A stretch of 64,000 bases of DNA. It comes from PZPK01 sp965230795. GTDB taxonomy: Bacteria; Pseudomonadota; Gammaproteobacteria; Pseudomonadales; Oleiphilaceae. Under the pieces are notes generated by a model that had not been told where the DNA came from, made no database searches, and saw nothing but the letters and a program-made list of their open reading frames with translations. The position numbers were made by a program, and so were the translations under genes. Position 1 is the first letter of the stretch, and every line of letters starts with the position of its first letter. Below are positions 51,699 to 60,837 of this stretch, piece after piece. Location of the stretch: the NCBI GenBank assembly GCA_965230795.1, contig OZ246020.1, positions 1 to 64,000 of the forward strand, given 5' to 3'.

Positions 51699-52439
51699 CT
51701 AGTGAGTGTTTAGATCCAGAGCCTGACTATCACTTTCGATCACCAGACTGACTCGGCGATTCTTCCGCCGATTGGATTCTGAGGTATTGGGGACGAGCGG
51801 TTGGGTATCACCAAAACTCACGGCCCGAAAGCGTTTGGCTTCCATTCCTTCCAGTACAAAAAATTTCAGCACCTCGGTGGCTCGCGCCGCAGCCAGTTCC
51901 CAGTTGGAAGGATACTTGATCGTCTCAATAGGCAGATCATCCGTGTGGCCCTCAATATGAATCAGCCCGGCGCTCTGCCGTAAAATTGGCAGCAGGCTTT
52001 CAAGCACATCAATACCGGGTCGAGTCAAATCCGCATGCCCCGAATGAAACAGTACGCGCGATTGTATTTCCAACTGCATTTTGTCGGGACTCTGCTTGAT
52101 CTCGACCACATGCTCCAGCCCGTTTTCCGCTATCGAATTCAGTAACAAGGTCTCGATTTCGAGCCCGGATACCTCTTTCTCAATAGTCTTGATCTCGGGA
52201 ATTCCGGCCTCACTGGCTGGCAACTGATTGAGCACATCAAAGATTGATTCGGCTGACACATCAGCGTCATCTTCAGCCGCCGAGCTCGGTGCCAGCTCTG
52301 GTTGCTGCATAAATACCAGCAGTACAAACAGTGTTGTCATCAATACAAACACGTCGATATAACTGATCATCCAGTTTTCTTCAACAGACGCTTCTGTTTC
52401 CTCAACAAAGCCTTCCAATTGCATCACAGGTCGAGTCAT
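51699..52439 (-). CDS. MotB/OmpA-family peptidoglycan-binding protein
   Basis: 246 residues from the ATG at 52439. One membrane segment (about 25-44, MISYIDVFVLMTTLFVLLVF) contains Asp29, at the position of the proton-conducting aspartate of MotB. The OmpA-like C-terminal domain is clear: VLFHSGHADLTRPGIDVLES, then IHIEGHTDDLPIETIKYPSN and NRRKNRRVSLVIES. With the MotA-like protein upstream it forms a stator-type unit. No other flagellar genes are near, so it may be a flagellar stator encoded away from its cluster or a proton-driven envelope motor. Confidence 0.87.
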   Translation of the reverse strand: MTRPVMQLEGFVEETEASVEENWMISYIDVFVLMTTLFVLLVFMQQPELAPSSAAEDDADVSAESIFDVLNQLPASEAGIPEIKTIEKEVSGLEIETLLLNSIAENGLEHVVEIKQSPDKMQLEIQSRVLFHSGHADLTRPGIDVLESLLPILRQSAGLIHIEGHTDDLPIETIKYPSNWELAAARATEVLKFFVLEGMEAKRFRAVSFGDTQPLVPNTSESNRRKNRRVSLVIESDSQALDLNTH

Positions 52440-52453
52440 GCCTTTGTCCCCGT

Positions 52454-53275
52454 TCAAGCTCCGGCTTTGGCGGTCAGCCGACCAAACAGTGATCGCTCGG
52501 ATCCGCGTTCATCGTGATTGTCCGGGCTGTCCTGAAGATAGCTCAGAAGCGTCTCGTAAATAGCTGAGGGCGTACGATGCTCCTGAATCATGGCTATCCC
52601 CTCGGCAATCATGGTCAATTCCATTGTGCGCATATTGCGACGCTGCTCGAGTTTACTGGCGATGGGTTTAAAGACCAGATTGGCCAACAAAAGCCCATAA
52701 AAGGTAGTGACCAGAGCAATGGCCATATCAGCCGTCATGGCGCTCACTGCTCCACCCTCGACCTGTTGCAGCATATTCACCAGCCCTACCAGTGACCCCA
52801 CCATGCCGAAAGCCGGGGCGAAGGTGGCCATGGAGCGGAACAGGTTGATCACCTCGTTTTCCCTGGCGCGATACTGTGAAATTTTCCAGCTCAACACGGC
52901 GGATACATCGTCAGGTGCTTGCTTGTCCCGCACCATCTGCAACCCTCGTTGCATGTAGGTATCATTAAGCCGTTCGATTTCCTGATCGATCTGTTTGAAC
53001 TGATTGCGAAACCAAAGTTTGGAAAACAGCATCAGCCTGGCCACCTGCTCCTGCGAGTGGCTTTCCAGGGGCTGGGTTATTACCCGTGCCTGCTTCATCG
53101 CATTGAGGGTCTGTTTAAGGGGAAAGCTCACCAGAATCGCCGTTACCGTGCCACCCAGCACGATCAGCAGACCCGGTACGTTGACAAAGGCCGCTGGGTT
53201 ATCCGAGGCAAAGCCGATTGCCAGAGACAGAAACAGGATGCCTGCCACCACACCAATAAAATTCGACAACTTCAT
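52454..53275 (-). CDS. MotA/TolQ/ExbB-type proton channel subunit
   Basis: 273 residues from the ATG at 53275; GAGGAG seven bases upstream decides the start. Four membrane segments: two at the N-terminus (FIGVVAGILFLSLAIGFASD; VPGLLIVLGGTVTAILVSFP), a large cytoplasmic loop (about 60-145), and two at about 150-205 (TFAPAFGMVGSLVGLVNMLQ; MAIALVTTFYGLLLANLVFK). The pattern fits MotA rather than TolQ. It lies immediately upstream of the MotB-like gene and is likely co-transcribed with it. Confidence 0.9.
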   Translation of the reverse strand: MKLSNFIGVVAGILFLSLAIGFASDNPAAFVNVPGLLIVLGGTVTAILVSFPLKQTLNAMKQARVITQPLESHSQEQVARLMLFSKLWFRNQFKQIDQEIERLNDTYMQRGLQMVRDKQAPDDVSAVLSWKISQYRARENEVINLFRSMATFAPAFGMVGSLVGLVNMLQQVEGGAVSAMTADMAIALVTTFYGLLLANLVFKPIASKLEQRRNMRTMELTMIAEGIAMIQEHRTPSAIYETLLSYLQDSPDNHDERGSERSLFGRLTAKAGA

Positions 53276-53423
53276 GCCAATGCTCCTCACATCATGATAC
53301 CCGTTGCTGGGCACGTATCAGTGGAGCTGATGCAACATTCAGGCCTGGAAAATCTCAAAAATTAGTTTATATTTTTCAGTTACTTATCGATTTTAGCGGT
53401 CATATGCAGGAAGATATTTGCCG

Positions 53424-54134
53424 CTAACGAGCGGATATAAACTTACTCAACTCATTCAGGCGCTCAGGCGTACCCACATCCAGCCAGTAGTCTTCAATCA
53501 GGATACCGAGCACTTTTTGCCTGGCGATGTGCTCGCATAATAATGGTCCCAAGGCCTGTGGGCCGGCAGCCAAACCTTCAAAAAAGCCTGGTCGATACAG
53601 GCCAATCCCCGAATAGGTGAAGGAGGGCGCAAGGTCTGGCTGTTTCAACGTCAAAGCATGTCCGCTGGACATCAGGGAAAAATCGCCGTCAGGATTGTGC
53701 TCAGGATTTTCGACCATGGCCAGGCACGCCAATGACGCTGGATGGGCTTCCAGGGTTTGCAAAGCGCGTTGGAGCCAATGCTTCAGATCAAGCCGCGTAT
53801 AGATGTCACTGTTGACTACCAGGAAAGGGCTTTGATTGTCGGGACTGAGCCATTGCAGATTATTGGCAATGCCTCCCGCCGTCTCCAGCAGCGTCGGCTC
53901 ATAAGAGAAGTTCAGCGTTATACCCAACTCTTCACCCTGACCCAGGACATCCGGAAACTGTTGCGCCAACCAGTGCGTATTGATGACTGCCTCTCGAATA
54001 CCTGCCTGTTTAAGTGCTTCCAGGTGATAGGCTATCAAAGGTTTTCCTGCGACCTCCAGCAAGGGTTTGGGAGTCGTCGCTGTCAGGGGCCGCATGCGTT
54101 TACCCAGCCCTGCAGCCAGCACAATAGCTCTCAT
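53424..54134 (-). CDS. murU: N-acetylmuramate alpha-1-phosphate uridylyltransferase (MurU)
   Basis: 236 residues of the nucleotidyltransferase fold. The signature AAGLGKRMRPLTATTPKPLL opens the protein, LVVNSDIYTRLDL holds the metal-binding Asp, and the C-terminus is DYWLDVGTPERLNELSKF. It makes UDP-MurNAc from MurNAc-1-phosphate in the Pseudomonas-type cell-wall recycling route that bypasses de novo synthesis. It overlaps amgK by four bases, as in Pseudomonas. Confidence 0.93.
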   Translation of the reverse strand: MRAIVLAAGLGKRMRPLTATTPKPLLEVAGKPLIAYHLEALKQAGIREAVINTHWLAQQFPDVLGQGEELGITLNFSYEPTLLETAGGIANNLQWLSPDNQSPFLVVNSDIYTRLDLKHWLQRALQTLEAHPASLACLAMVENPEHNPDGDFSLMSSGHALTLKQPDLAPSFTYSGIGLYRPGFFEGLAAGPQALGPLLCEHIARQKVLGILIEDYWLDVGTPERLNELSKFISAR

Positions 54135-55165
54135 GCGGATCGATCCAGGTCTACCAGCGCCGGTAGTACCCGCGCCACCAGAAACGCCCGAAAATCAGCA
54201 AATTCCGGATCGTCAAAACAAGCCTCCAAGATGTAGTGGACCGTTCGCGGAATATCCTGCAAATACCCGAGTTTGCCATCACGCAAGGCCAGACGTGCAA
54301 AAATGCCAGCCGCTTTCATATGTCGCTGCATTCCCATGCGATCAAAGTGACAACAAAAAGTGTTCCAGTCCACTTTCACCAGGCCTTTCGTCTTTGCCTG
54401 ATCGAAATAACCACGCATCCAGCCCTCTAGCTGCTGTTGGGGCCAGGCGATATAACAATCTCTCAGTAGAGACACCAGATCATAGGTAACAGGCCCCAGC
54501 ACCGCATCCTGAAAATCCAGCACCCCGAGCTGATCATCCCTTGCAATCATCAGATTACGCGAATGGTAATCCCGATGCACCGGCACCTGCTCCTGCTCAA
54601 GTGCATTCCGGATCAGCGACTCGAACACCTCGTCCAGCATTGCCTGTTCCGCATCACCAAGTTGCATCCCCAGCTTTTTTTCCAGCAGCCAATGACGAAA
54701 CAGTTCCAGCTCCCGTGACAACAAGGCCCGGTCATAGGGCGGTAAATCATACTCGCCGTCGGCTGGCAGGCTCTGAATGTCCAAGAGCGTCGAAATGGCC
54801 TTGTTATAATAGCGATCGCCCGCGACGACATCGGGACAATCAGGCTTCAGGGACGATAGCAACAAGTGATCGCCAAAATCCTCAAGTAAAATAAAGCCCC
54901 GCGGTAAATCAACCGCTATCAGCTCAGGCACGTTTATGCCACGCTCCCGCCAAAACCGAGCCAGGGCAACAAAGCTATGGCTATCTTCTTTTTCGGGTGG
55001 GGCATCCATGGCAATCCAGCACTTGGGGTCAGTTTGTCCGTCTGAGCTATGGACGCGAAAATAGCGTCGAAAACTGGCATCGCCGGAAACCGGCTCCATC
55101 AGCAGATCATTTGCCAGCAACTGTTGCTGACACCATGCGAGCAGGTCGGTTTGTCGATTGTCCAT
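54131..55165 (-). CDS. amgK: Anomeric N-acetylmuramate/N-acetylglucosamine kinase (AmgK)
   Basis: 344 residues from the ATG at 55165. It belongs to the aminoglycoside phosphotransferase fold: PVHRDYHSRNLMIARDD carries the catalytic HxD...N motif and LGVLDFQDAVLGPVTYDLVS the metal-binding DxD-like segment. It phosphorylates the anomeric carbon of MurNAc, giving the substrate of MurU, whose gene overlaps its end. This pair is the hallmark of the fosfomycin-indifferent recycling pathway in pseudomonads. It is divergent from lptD. Confidence 0.93.
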   Translation of the reverse strand: MDNRQTDLLAWCQQQLLANDLLMEPVSGDASFRRYFRVHSSDGQTDPKCWIAMDAPPEKEDSHSFVALARFWRERGINVPELIAVDLPRGFILLEDFGDHLLLSSLKPDCPDVVAGDRYYNKAISTLLDIQSLPADGEYDLPPYDRALLSRELELFRHWLLEKKLGMQLGDAEQAMLDEVFESLIRNALEQEQVPVHRDYHSRNLMIARDDQLGVLDFQDAVLGPVTYDLVSLLRDCYIAWPQQQLEGWMRGYFDQAKTKGLVKVDWNTFCCHFDRMGMQRHMKAAGIFARLALRDGKLGYLQDIPRTVHYILEACFDDPEFADFRAFLVARVLPALVDLDRSA

Positions 55166-55307
55166 CTGGCTAAAAAATCCTGAGGAAAAGAGAAGGGCAG
55201 CGGGCATCCTAATCAAAAAGTTAAATGACATCAAAGTATGCACCGTTTATCATTCGTTCCCACGTCTCATCCCCCGAATTCAGTGCTGTTTCGTACAGAG
55301 GGTCGCA

Positions 55308-57584
55308 ATGCCAGTGCATGGTTATTTCCGATGCCCAAGCCCCACTTTCGCAATCTGGGGCCTGGCTATTTGGCTTGGTGCCAGTGGTGCCCAAGCCCAG
55401 GAACCGGCCGCCCTCGATCAATCCAATAAAGATGACGTTGTCATTTTCTCCGATGAAGCCGAGTATCTTGATAACCAGCGCCTTGAACTAAAAGGGAACG
55501 TCGAGATTCAACAGGGCGACTACACCGCCAGGGGACAACATGCCCTGATCGATCAATCGGCCGATCAGGCACGACTGGATGGCGGCATTGATATCGTCGG
55601 TCCCGAACTCGAATTCAGCGGCAATCAAGCCGATTTAAACCTGCGCAATGGCGAAGCGGAGATTACAGACGCCAAGTTTCACATGCCCATGACCGGTTTA
55701 CGCGGCAATGCCAAAGCGCTGGTTAGAAAATCTTCTGATAAACTGATCATTCAAGAGGGCAGCTTTACCACTTGCGAACCCGAAGATCCTGATTGGGCTT
55801 TTCTGGCTGATGAGATTGAGCTCGATCGGGAGACTGGTTTCGGCGTGGCCAGACATACCCGCTTTGAGGTAAACGATACACCCATTCTCTACGTACCCTG
55901 GTTCACCTTTCCCATTGATGACCGGCGCAAATCCGGCTTCCTTTACCCTTCCTTTGGTAGTGCCAACACCGGTAGAGGCGCCTTTGTATCGACACCCTTT
56001 TACTGGAATATCGCACCCCAGGCAGACGCCACCATCACTCCCACCTATATTAATAAGCGCGGTTTGCATACGGAAGTCGAGGGACGCCACCTTGGCTCTA
56101 TGACCCGCAGCAACCTGACAGTTAGCTACATTGAGTCAGATGATTATTATCTGTCTGAAAACACCAATGTCGACGATGGTGAGCGCTGGGGATTGAGCTT
56201 TGAACAAAAACTTGATCTGGAAGACTGGGTGACAGGTTGGGATGGGGCGATTGAATATGCAGCCGTTAGCGACAATGATTATCTCGACGATCTGGATCAG
56301 GGCCTGCAAATCGTTAATACGGATTCGCTGGATCGTCGACTGGACATGCGCGTAGCACAGGATAACTGGCGACTGGGCGTGTTGCTTCAACAGTACAAGA
56401 GTCTCGACGAAGATCTGGACCCCAATGAACAGGCATACCAGCGTCTGCCCGAAATCAACTACCACCAGTTTTTCCGCTCTGACCACGCCCCGATGTCCTG
56501 GTACGACCACTTCGACGCTGACTGGCGCACCCAGTATGTGTATTTTTATCGGGATCCGGATAATCTGCTGGCACAGGACCGCACCCATGGCTCGCGAATC
56601 CGCCATGAGCTGGCACTGAGACTGCCACTTTCCCGAACCTGGGGCTTTGCCGAAGCGGGCATAAGCGTCAACCACGCGGACTATTTGCTGGAGGACTATC
56701 CGCCTCAGGAAAACCATTTGCAGCGCACCATTCCCACCTACGAAATCGACAGTGGTCTCTACTTTGATCGCCCCAGCCGCTGGTTCAATCATGCCTACCG
56801 CCTGACCTGGGAACCTCGCGCTTACTATGTCTATACACCTGCCAAGAACCAGGATGATATCCCGAACTTTGACACCTCACTACCCAGCTTTGACTACAGT
56901 CGTGTATTTTCAGCCAAGCGTTTCAGCGGCGATGATCGTATCGGCGACAATAACCGCATCAGCGTCGGATTCACCTCGCGCTGGATTGATGACGACAACG
57001 GTCGCGAGCGGGCCAGTCTGAGCATTGCCCAGTTGCTGCATTTTGAAAACAGGGAAGTCCTGCTGGAAGATCTCAAATTTGAGCCTCTGGGAAAAAGCGC
57101 AGAGAGTGATCGCTTTATCGCCTCGGAATTCATCCTGCGTCCGACAAAGGCTCTGCGGCTCAGCGCAGCAGGACTCTATGATCAAAGCCGCAAGGCTACT
57201 CAGGAATCAGTTGCTCGCATCAGCTATCGGGACGAAAACTATGACACCATTGTTAATCTGAATTACCGCTACCTGTCTGAATTGCATGAACAGGGAGAGT
57301 TGTCCTCAATTATCCCTGTCGGTGAAAGCGCCAGCTTGCTGGGTCGCTGGCAATATGACTTGGAGACCAATCGTACCATCGGTACACTGGCCGGCATCGA
57401 GTATCAAAGCTGTTGCTGGCGCTTCCAGGTGCTGACCCAGCGATATCTGACCAGTGATTCGGAAATCGACCATGGCATACTATTCCGCTTTGTCCTTCAT
57501 GGTTTGGGTGGAATCGGAGAAAAAGACGGCAAGATGGATAAGCTCATTCCGGGCTATGCCGCCAGAGAAGCAACATTTAACTAG
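55308..57584 (+). CDS. lptD: LPS-assembly protein LptD
   Basis: 758 residues from the ATG at 55308, preceded by GAGGG and followed by a signal peptide ending GASGAQAQ; the longer in-frame start upstream lacks any family similarity. The N-terminal OstA jellyroll covers about 45-160 (VVIFSDEAEYLDNQRLELKG), and the rest is the LptD barrel (PWFTFPIDDRRKSGFLYPSF). Mature cysteines are only three: one in FTTCEPED and the pair in YQSCCWRFQ; the N-terminal Cys of E. coli LptD is absent. It inserts lipopolysaccharide into the outer membrane. The surA gene follows at 9 bp; SurA and DsbA assist LptD folding. Confidence 0.95.
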   Translation: MPVHGYFRCPSPTFAIWGLAIWLGASGAQAQEPAALDQSNKDDVVIFSDEAEYLDNQRLELKGNVEIQQGDYTARGQHALIDQSADQARLDGGIDIVGPELEFSGNQADLNLRNGEAEITDAKFHMPMTGLRGNAKALVRKSSDKLIIQEGSFTTCEPEDPDWAFLADEIELDRETGFGVARHTRFEVNDTPILYVPWFTFPIDDRRKSGFLYPSFGSANTGRGAFVSTPFYWNIAPQADATITPTYINKRGLHTEVEGRHLGSMTRSNLTVSYIESDDYYLSENTNVDDGERWGLSFEQKLDLEDWVTGWDGAIEYAAVSDNDYLDDLDQGLQIVNTDSLDRRLDMRVAQDNWRLGVLLQQYKSLDEDLDPNEQAYQRLPEINYHQFFRSDHAPMSWYDHFDADWRTQYVYFYRDPDNLLAQDRTHGSRIRHELALRLPLSRTWGFAEAGISVNHADYLLEDYPPQENHLQRTIPTYEIDSGLYFDRPSRWFNHAYRLTWEPRAYYVYTPAKNQDDIPNFDTSLPSFDYSRVFSAKRFSGDDRIGDNNRISVGFTSRWIDDDNGRERASLSIAQLLHFENREVLLEDLKFEPLGKSAESDRFIASEFILRPTKALRLSAAGLYDQSRKATQESVARISYRDENYDTIVNLNYRYLSELHEQGELSSIIPVGESASLLGRWQYDLETNRTIGTLAGIEYQSCCWRFQVLTQRYLTSDSEIDHGILFRFVLHGLGGIGEKDGKMDKLIPGYAAREATFN

Positions 57585-57593
57585 GAATTTATC

Positions 57594-58916
57594 ATGAGCA
57601 TTCGCCTACAGGCCTTCTGGATACTGCTGACCAGTGTGTTGATCAGTCTTAACCTGCACGCCAAAGAATCGGTATTGCTGGACAAGGTCATCGCCATCGT
57701 TAACGACGATATTGTCATGCAGTCAGAGTTAAACCAGCGGGTTCGTTCAGTCAATAACCGACTACGCGCACAGGGTACGCCCCTGCCGCCCCATTCCGTT
57801 ATGGAACAGCGAGTGCTGGAGCAACTGATTCTGGAAAGTATCCAGCTGCAAAGAGCTGAACAACAGGGCATTCGTATCAGTGACAATCAGCTGAACAAGA
57901 CGATCAGTAACATAGCCAGCTCGAATCAAATGAGTCTGGAAGAGTTTGAGTCCCAATTGCAGCGGGAAGGTGAAACTTTCGCCAGTGCGCGGGAACAGAT
58001 TCGACGGGAAATGGTCGTTACTCGCTTGCAACAGCGCGAAGTGGATCGAAGGGTACGCGTTACTGAACAGGAAATTGAGAACTTTCTGGATTCCAAAGAG
58101 GGCCGTACCCGTTCAGGCGCAGAGTATTACATTGGCCATATTCTGATCGCCGTCCCCGAAAATGCCTCCGACGCTCAGGAAAAGGCGGCGCAAGCCCGAG
58201 CCCAGTCGATTCTGGATGAGCTGGCAGCGGGTGCCGACTTTCAACAGATGGCGGTGGCCCGCTCAGACGGACGCCAGGCGCTCAATGGTGGCGTCATCGG
58301 CTGGCGCAAGGAAAATGAGCTGCCATCCATTGCAGCCAATGTAATTCCACATCTGGATATTCGAGAGCCTTCTGAATTAATTCGCACAGGCAGCGGTTTT
58401 CATATTTTGACTGTACTCGACAAGCGCGGCGGACAGGAGCAGATTGTCGAACAAGCCAAGGTTCGCCATATTCTCGTTGCCCCTGATGAATTGCGCACCG
58501 ATGCTGAAGCCAGGGAAATCATCGACAAACTTTATGCCCGTATCCAGGGTGGTGATGATTTTGCCGTCCTGGCGCGTTCAAACTCGGACGATCCTGTATC
58601 TGCCATTGATGGCGGTGATCTGGGCTGGGTCAGTCCGGGACAGATGGTTCCTGAATTTGAACAAACCATGCAGGCAACTCCCGTTGGCGGGCTCAGTGAA
58701 CCCTTCCGCTCCAATTTCGGCTGGCACATTCTGCAAGTACAGGAACGCCGAAATCAGGACATCGGCGCACTGGTTCAAACCAACGAAGCCCGACAAGTGA
58801 TTCATCGTCGAAAATACGAAGAAGAGCTGGCGAACTGGTTACTGGAAATCAAGGATGAAGCCTTTATTGATATCAAGGATGAACGCTTTAAAGAACTGGC
58901 GGGCGAAACCAGCTGA
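57594..58916 (+). CDS. surA: Periplasmic chaperone and peptidyl-prolyl isomerase SurA
   Basis: 440 residues with a signal peptide ending LNLHA. The N-terminal SurA_N chaperone domain begins VLLDKVIAIVNDDIVMQSEL. Two parvulin domains follow: EYYIGHILIAVPENASDAQE...GVIGWRK and VRHILVAPDELRTDAEAREI...GDLGWVSPGQMVPEFE. It escorts outer-membrane proteins, LptD among them, to the Bam complex. It overlaps pdxA by one base. Confidence 0.96.
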   Translation: MSIRLQAFWILLTSVLISLNLHAKESVLLDKVIAIVNDDIVMQSELNQRVRSVNNRLRAQGTPLPPHSVMEQRVLEQLILESIQLQRAEQQGIRISDNQLNKTISNIASSNQMSLEEFESQLQREGETFASAREQIRREMVVTRLQQREVDRRVRVTEQEIENFLDSKEGRTRSGAEYYIGHILIAVPENASDAQEKAAQARAQSILDELAAGADFQQMAVARSDGRQALNGGVIGWRKENELPSIAANVIPHLDIREPSELIRTGSGFHILTVLDKRGGQEQIVEQAKVRHILVAPDELRTDAEAREIIDKLYARIQGGDDFAVLARSNSDDPVSAIDGGDLGWVSPGQMVPEFEQTMQATPVGGLSEPFRSNFGWHILQVQERRNQDIGALVQTNEARQVIHRRKYEEELANWLLEIKDEAFIDIKDERFKELAGETS

Positions 58917-59941
58917 TGGCAAGCCCTGTCGATACACCTTCGTCGCCCCTGGTGGTAACACCGGGTGAACCCGCAGGCATTGGTCCCGACCTGCTGATCC
59001 AGCTGGCCCAATCCGGATTTGATCAGCCCCTTGTCGCGCTCGTCAGCAGCGAATTAATGGCTCAGCGGGCACAGTGTCTAGGCCTGCCTCTCAAATTGAT
59101 TGACTGGCAGGGCGAACGGATCAGCGCATCTTCTCCCGGCAGCCTGTACATTCACAACGTACCAGGTGCAAACAAAGTTGAACCTGGCGCATTGCACACC
59201 AGCAACGCAGCGTATGTGCTGAAGTGTCTGGATGAAGCCATTGACGGCTGTCTGCAGGGACGTTTTTCAGCACTGGTCACCGGTCCGCTGCACAAGGGCA
59301 TTATCAACGATACCGGTATTCCATTTACCGGACACACCGAACACCTCCAGCATCGGTGTGGCGTCGACAAAGTTGTGATGATGCTGGCATGCTCAAGCAT
59401 GCGCGTCGCTCTCGCCACCACGCATCTGCCGCTGTCACAGGTACCACAGGCCATCACGGTTGAAAGCTTGCAGGCGGTTTGTCGCATCCTGGCGAAAGAT
59501 CTGAGGCAGAAATTTGGTATAGCCAGGCCACGCATTCTGGTCGCGGGTCTGAACCCTCATGCGGGAGAAGGCGGGCATATGGGGCGCGAAGAAATCGATT
59601 ACATTATCCCTGCTCTGGAAAGCCTGAAGGATGAGAATGCGGAATTTATTGGCCCGCTGCCTGCTGATACGCTTTTTACGCCACGACACCTGGAGCAAGC
59701 CGATGCGGCTCTCGCCATGTATCACGACCAGGGTTTACCGGTATTGAAATACAGTGGCTTCGGTGAAGCCGTCAACATTACTTTAGGGCTACCCATGATT
59801 CGTACCTCGGTCGATCATGGCACCGCACTTGATCTGGCAGGTACCGGTAAAGCGGATTCGGGAAGTCTTGCTTATGCGATTGAAACCGCCTCAGAAATGG
59901 TCCAGGCCACACATTTGAAACGAGCATCCACATCACCATGA
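58916..59941 (+). CDS. pdxA: 4-hydroxythreonine-4-phosphate dehydrogenase PdxA
   Basis: 341 residues, slightly longer than E. coli PdxA (329). VTPGEPAGIGPDLLIQLAQS opens the family, VTGPLHKGIINDTGIPFTGH and ILVAGLNPHAGEGGHMGREE hold the metal-binding histidines, and RTSVDHGTALDLAGTGKADS the end of the active site. It catalyses the NAD-dependent step of pyridoxal-phosphate synthesis. The stop overlaps rsmA by four bases in the conserved lptD-surA-pdxA-rsmA operon. Confidence 0.96.
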   Translation: MASPVDTPSSPLVVTPGEPAGIGPDLLIQLAQSGFDQPLVALVSSELMAQRAQCLGLPLKLIDWQGERISASSPGSLYIHNVPGANKVEPGALHTSNAAYVLKCLDEAIDGCLQGRFSALVTGPLHKGIINDTGIPFTGHTEHLQHRCGVDKVVMMLACSSMRVALATTHLPLSQVPQAITVESLQAVCRILAKDLRQKFGIARPRILVAGLNPHAGEGGHMGREEIDYIIPALESLKDENAEFIGPLPADTLFTPRHLEQADAALAMYHDQGLPVLKYSGFGEAVNITLGLPMIRTSVDHGTALDLAGTGKADSGSLAYAIETASEMVQATHLKRASTSP

Positions 59942-60741
59942 GTAAGTCATCCCGGCAAGCCGGACATCAGGCACGCAAGCGCTTTGGTCAGAACTTTCTG
60001 AGCGATGAAGCCGTCATTGATCGCATAGTCAGCGGTATCAACCCCAGACCCGGGGATCGCATGGTAGAAATTGGTCCCGGATTGGGAGCACTGACGGAAC
60101 CGTTGTTGGAAAGCCTGGACGGCAAGCTGAATGTTGTCGAGCTGGACCGTGATCTAGTGCCAGTGCTTCGGACCAAGTTTTTCAACTATCCGGATTTCGC
60201 GATCCATGAAGCGGATGCATTGAAATTCGATTTCAATCAGCTGTGCGATGCTGAGCATCCTCTCAGAGTCGTCGGCAATCTGCCCTACAATATTTCAACG
60301 CCGCTGATCTTCCATTTGCTAGACAACATCGAGCATCTGCAAGACATGCATTTTATGCTCCAAAAAGAAGTAGTCGAACGTATGGCTGCCATGCCGGGCG
60401 ACTCCCACTACGGTCGATTGGGTATCATGACCCAGTACTACTGCCGGGTTCAGCCCCTGTTCATTGTGGGCCCAGAAGCCTTTCAGCCGGCACCGAAAGT
60501 CGAGTCTGCCATCGTCCGCCTGGTTCCCCACAAAGTGCTGCCGTACCCGGTAGAATCAATCAACCGCCTGCAGACCATCGTTAAAACGGCCTTCACCAAA
60601 CGTCGCAAGACCCTGCGCAACGCACTTGCCGGTGTCGTTGACGAAGAAGCATTGGAAGCACTCGAAATCGATCCAGGATTGCGTCCGGAAAACCTGAGCG
60701 TTAAACAGTATTGCGCACTCAGCAACTGGAAGGCATCGTGA
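59938..60741 (+). CDS. rsmA: 16S rRNA dimethyladenosine transferase RsmA (KsgA)
   Basis: 267 residues. RKRFGQNFLSDEAVIDRIVS, the SAM motif VEIGPGLGALTEPL and the catalytic NLPYNIST are all present, and the C-terminal KRRKTLRNALAG helix matches. It methylates A1518 and A1519 of 16S rRNA late in 30S assembly. In many relatives apaG and apaH follow; here the next gene is a GT41 glycosyltransferase, 97 bp on. Confidence 0.97.
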   Translation: MSKSSRQAGHQARKRFGQNFLSDEAVIDRIVSGINPRPGDRMVEIGPGLGALTEPLLESLDGKLNVVELDRDLVPVLRTKFFNYPDFAIHEADALKFDFNQLCDAEHPLRVVGNLPYNISTPLIFHLLDNIEHLQDMHFMLQKEVVERMAAMPGDSHYGRLGIMTQYYCRVQPLFIVGPEAFQPAPKVESAIVRLVPHKVLPYPVESINRLQTIVKTAFTKRRKTLRNALAGVVDEEALEALEIDPGLRPENLSVKQYCALSNWKAS

Positions 60742-60837
60742 ACCTGGTCGCATAACTTTATGATGTGAATCCCCGCCACCGGGCGATATGCTACCCTGCT
60801 CGACTCATTTGGAAGTACGCAAATACCCTAAACAGCC

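Noticed and set aside
55158..55307. An N-terminal extension of LptD starting at 55158
   Set aside because: It overlaps the start of divergent amgK, lacks similarity, and would bury the signal peptide; the ATG at 55308 has GAGGG before it.
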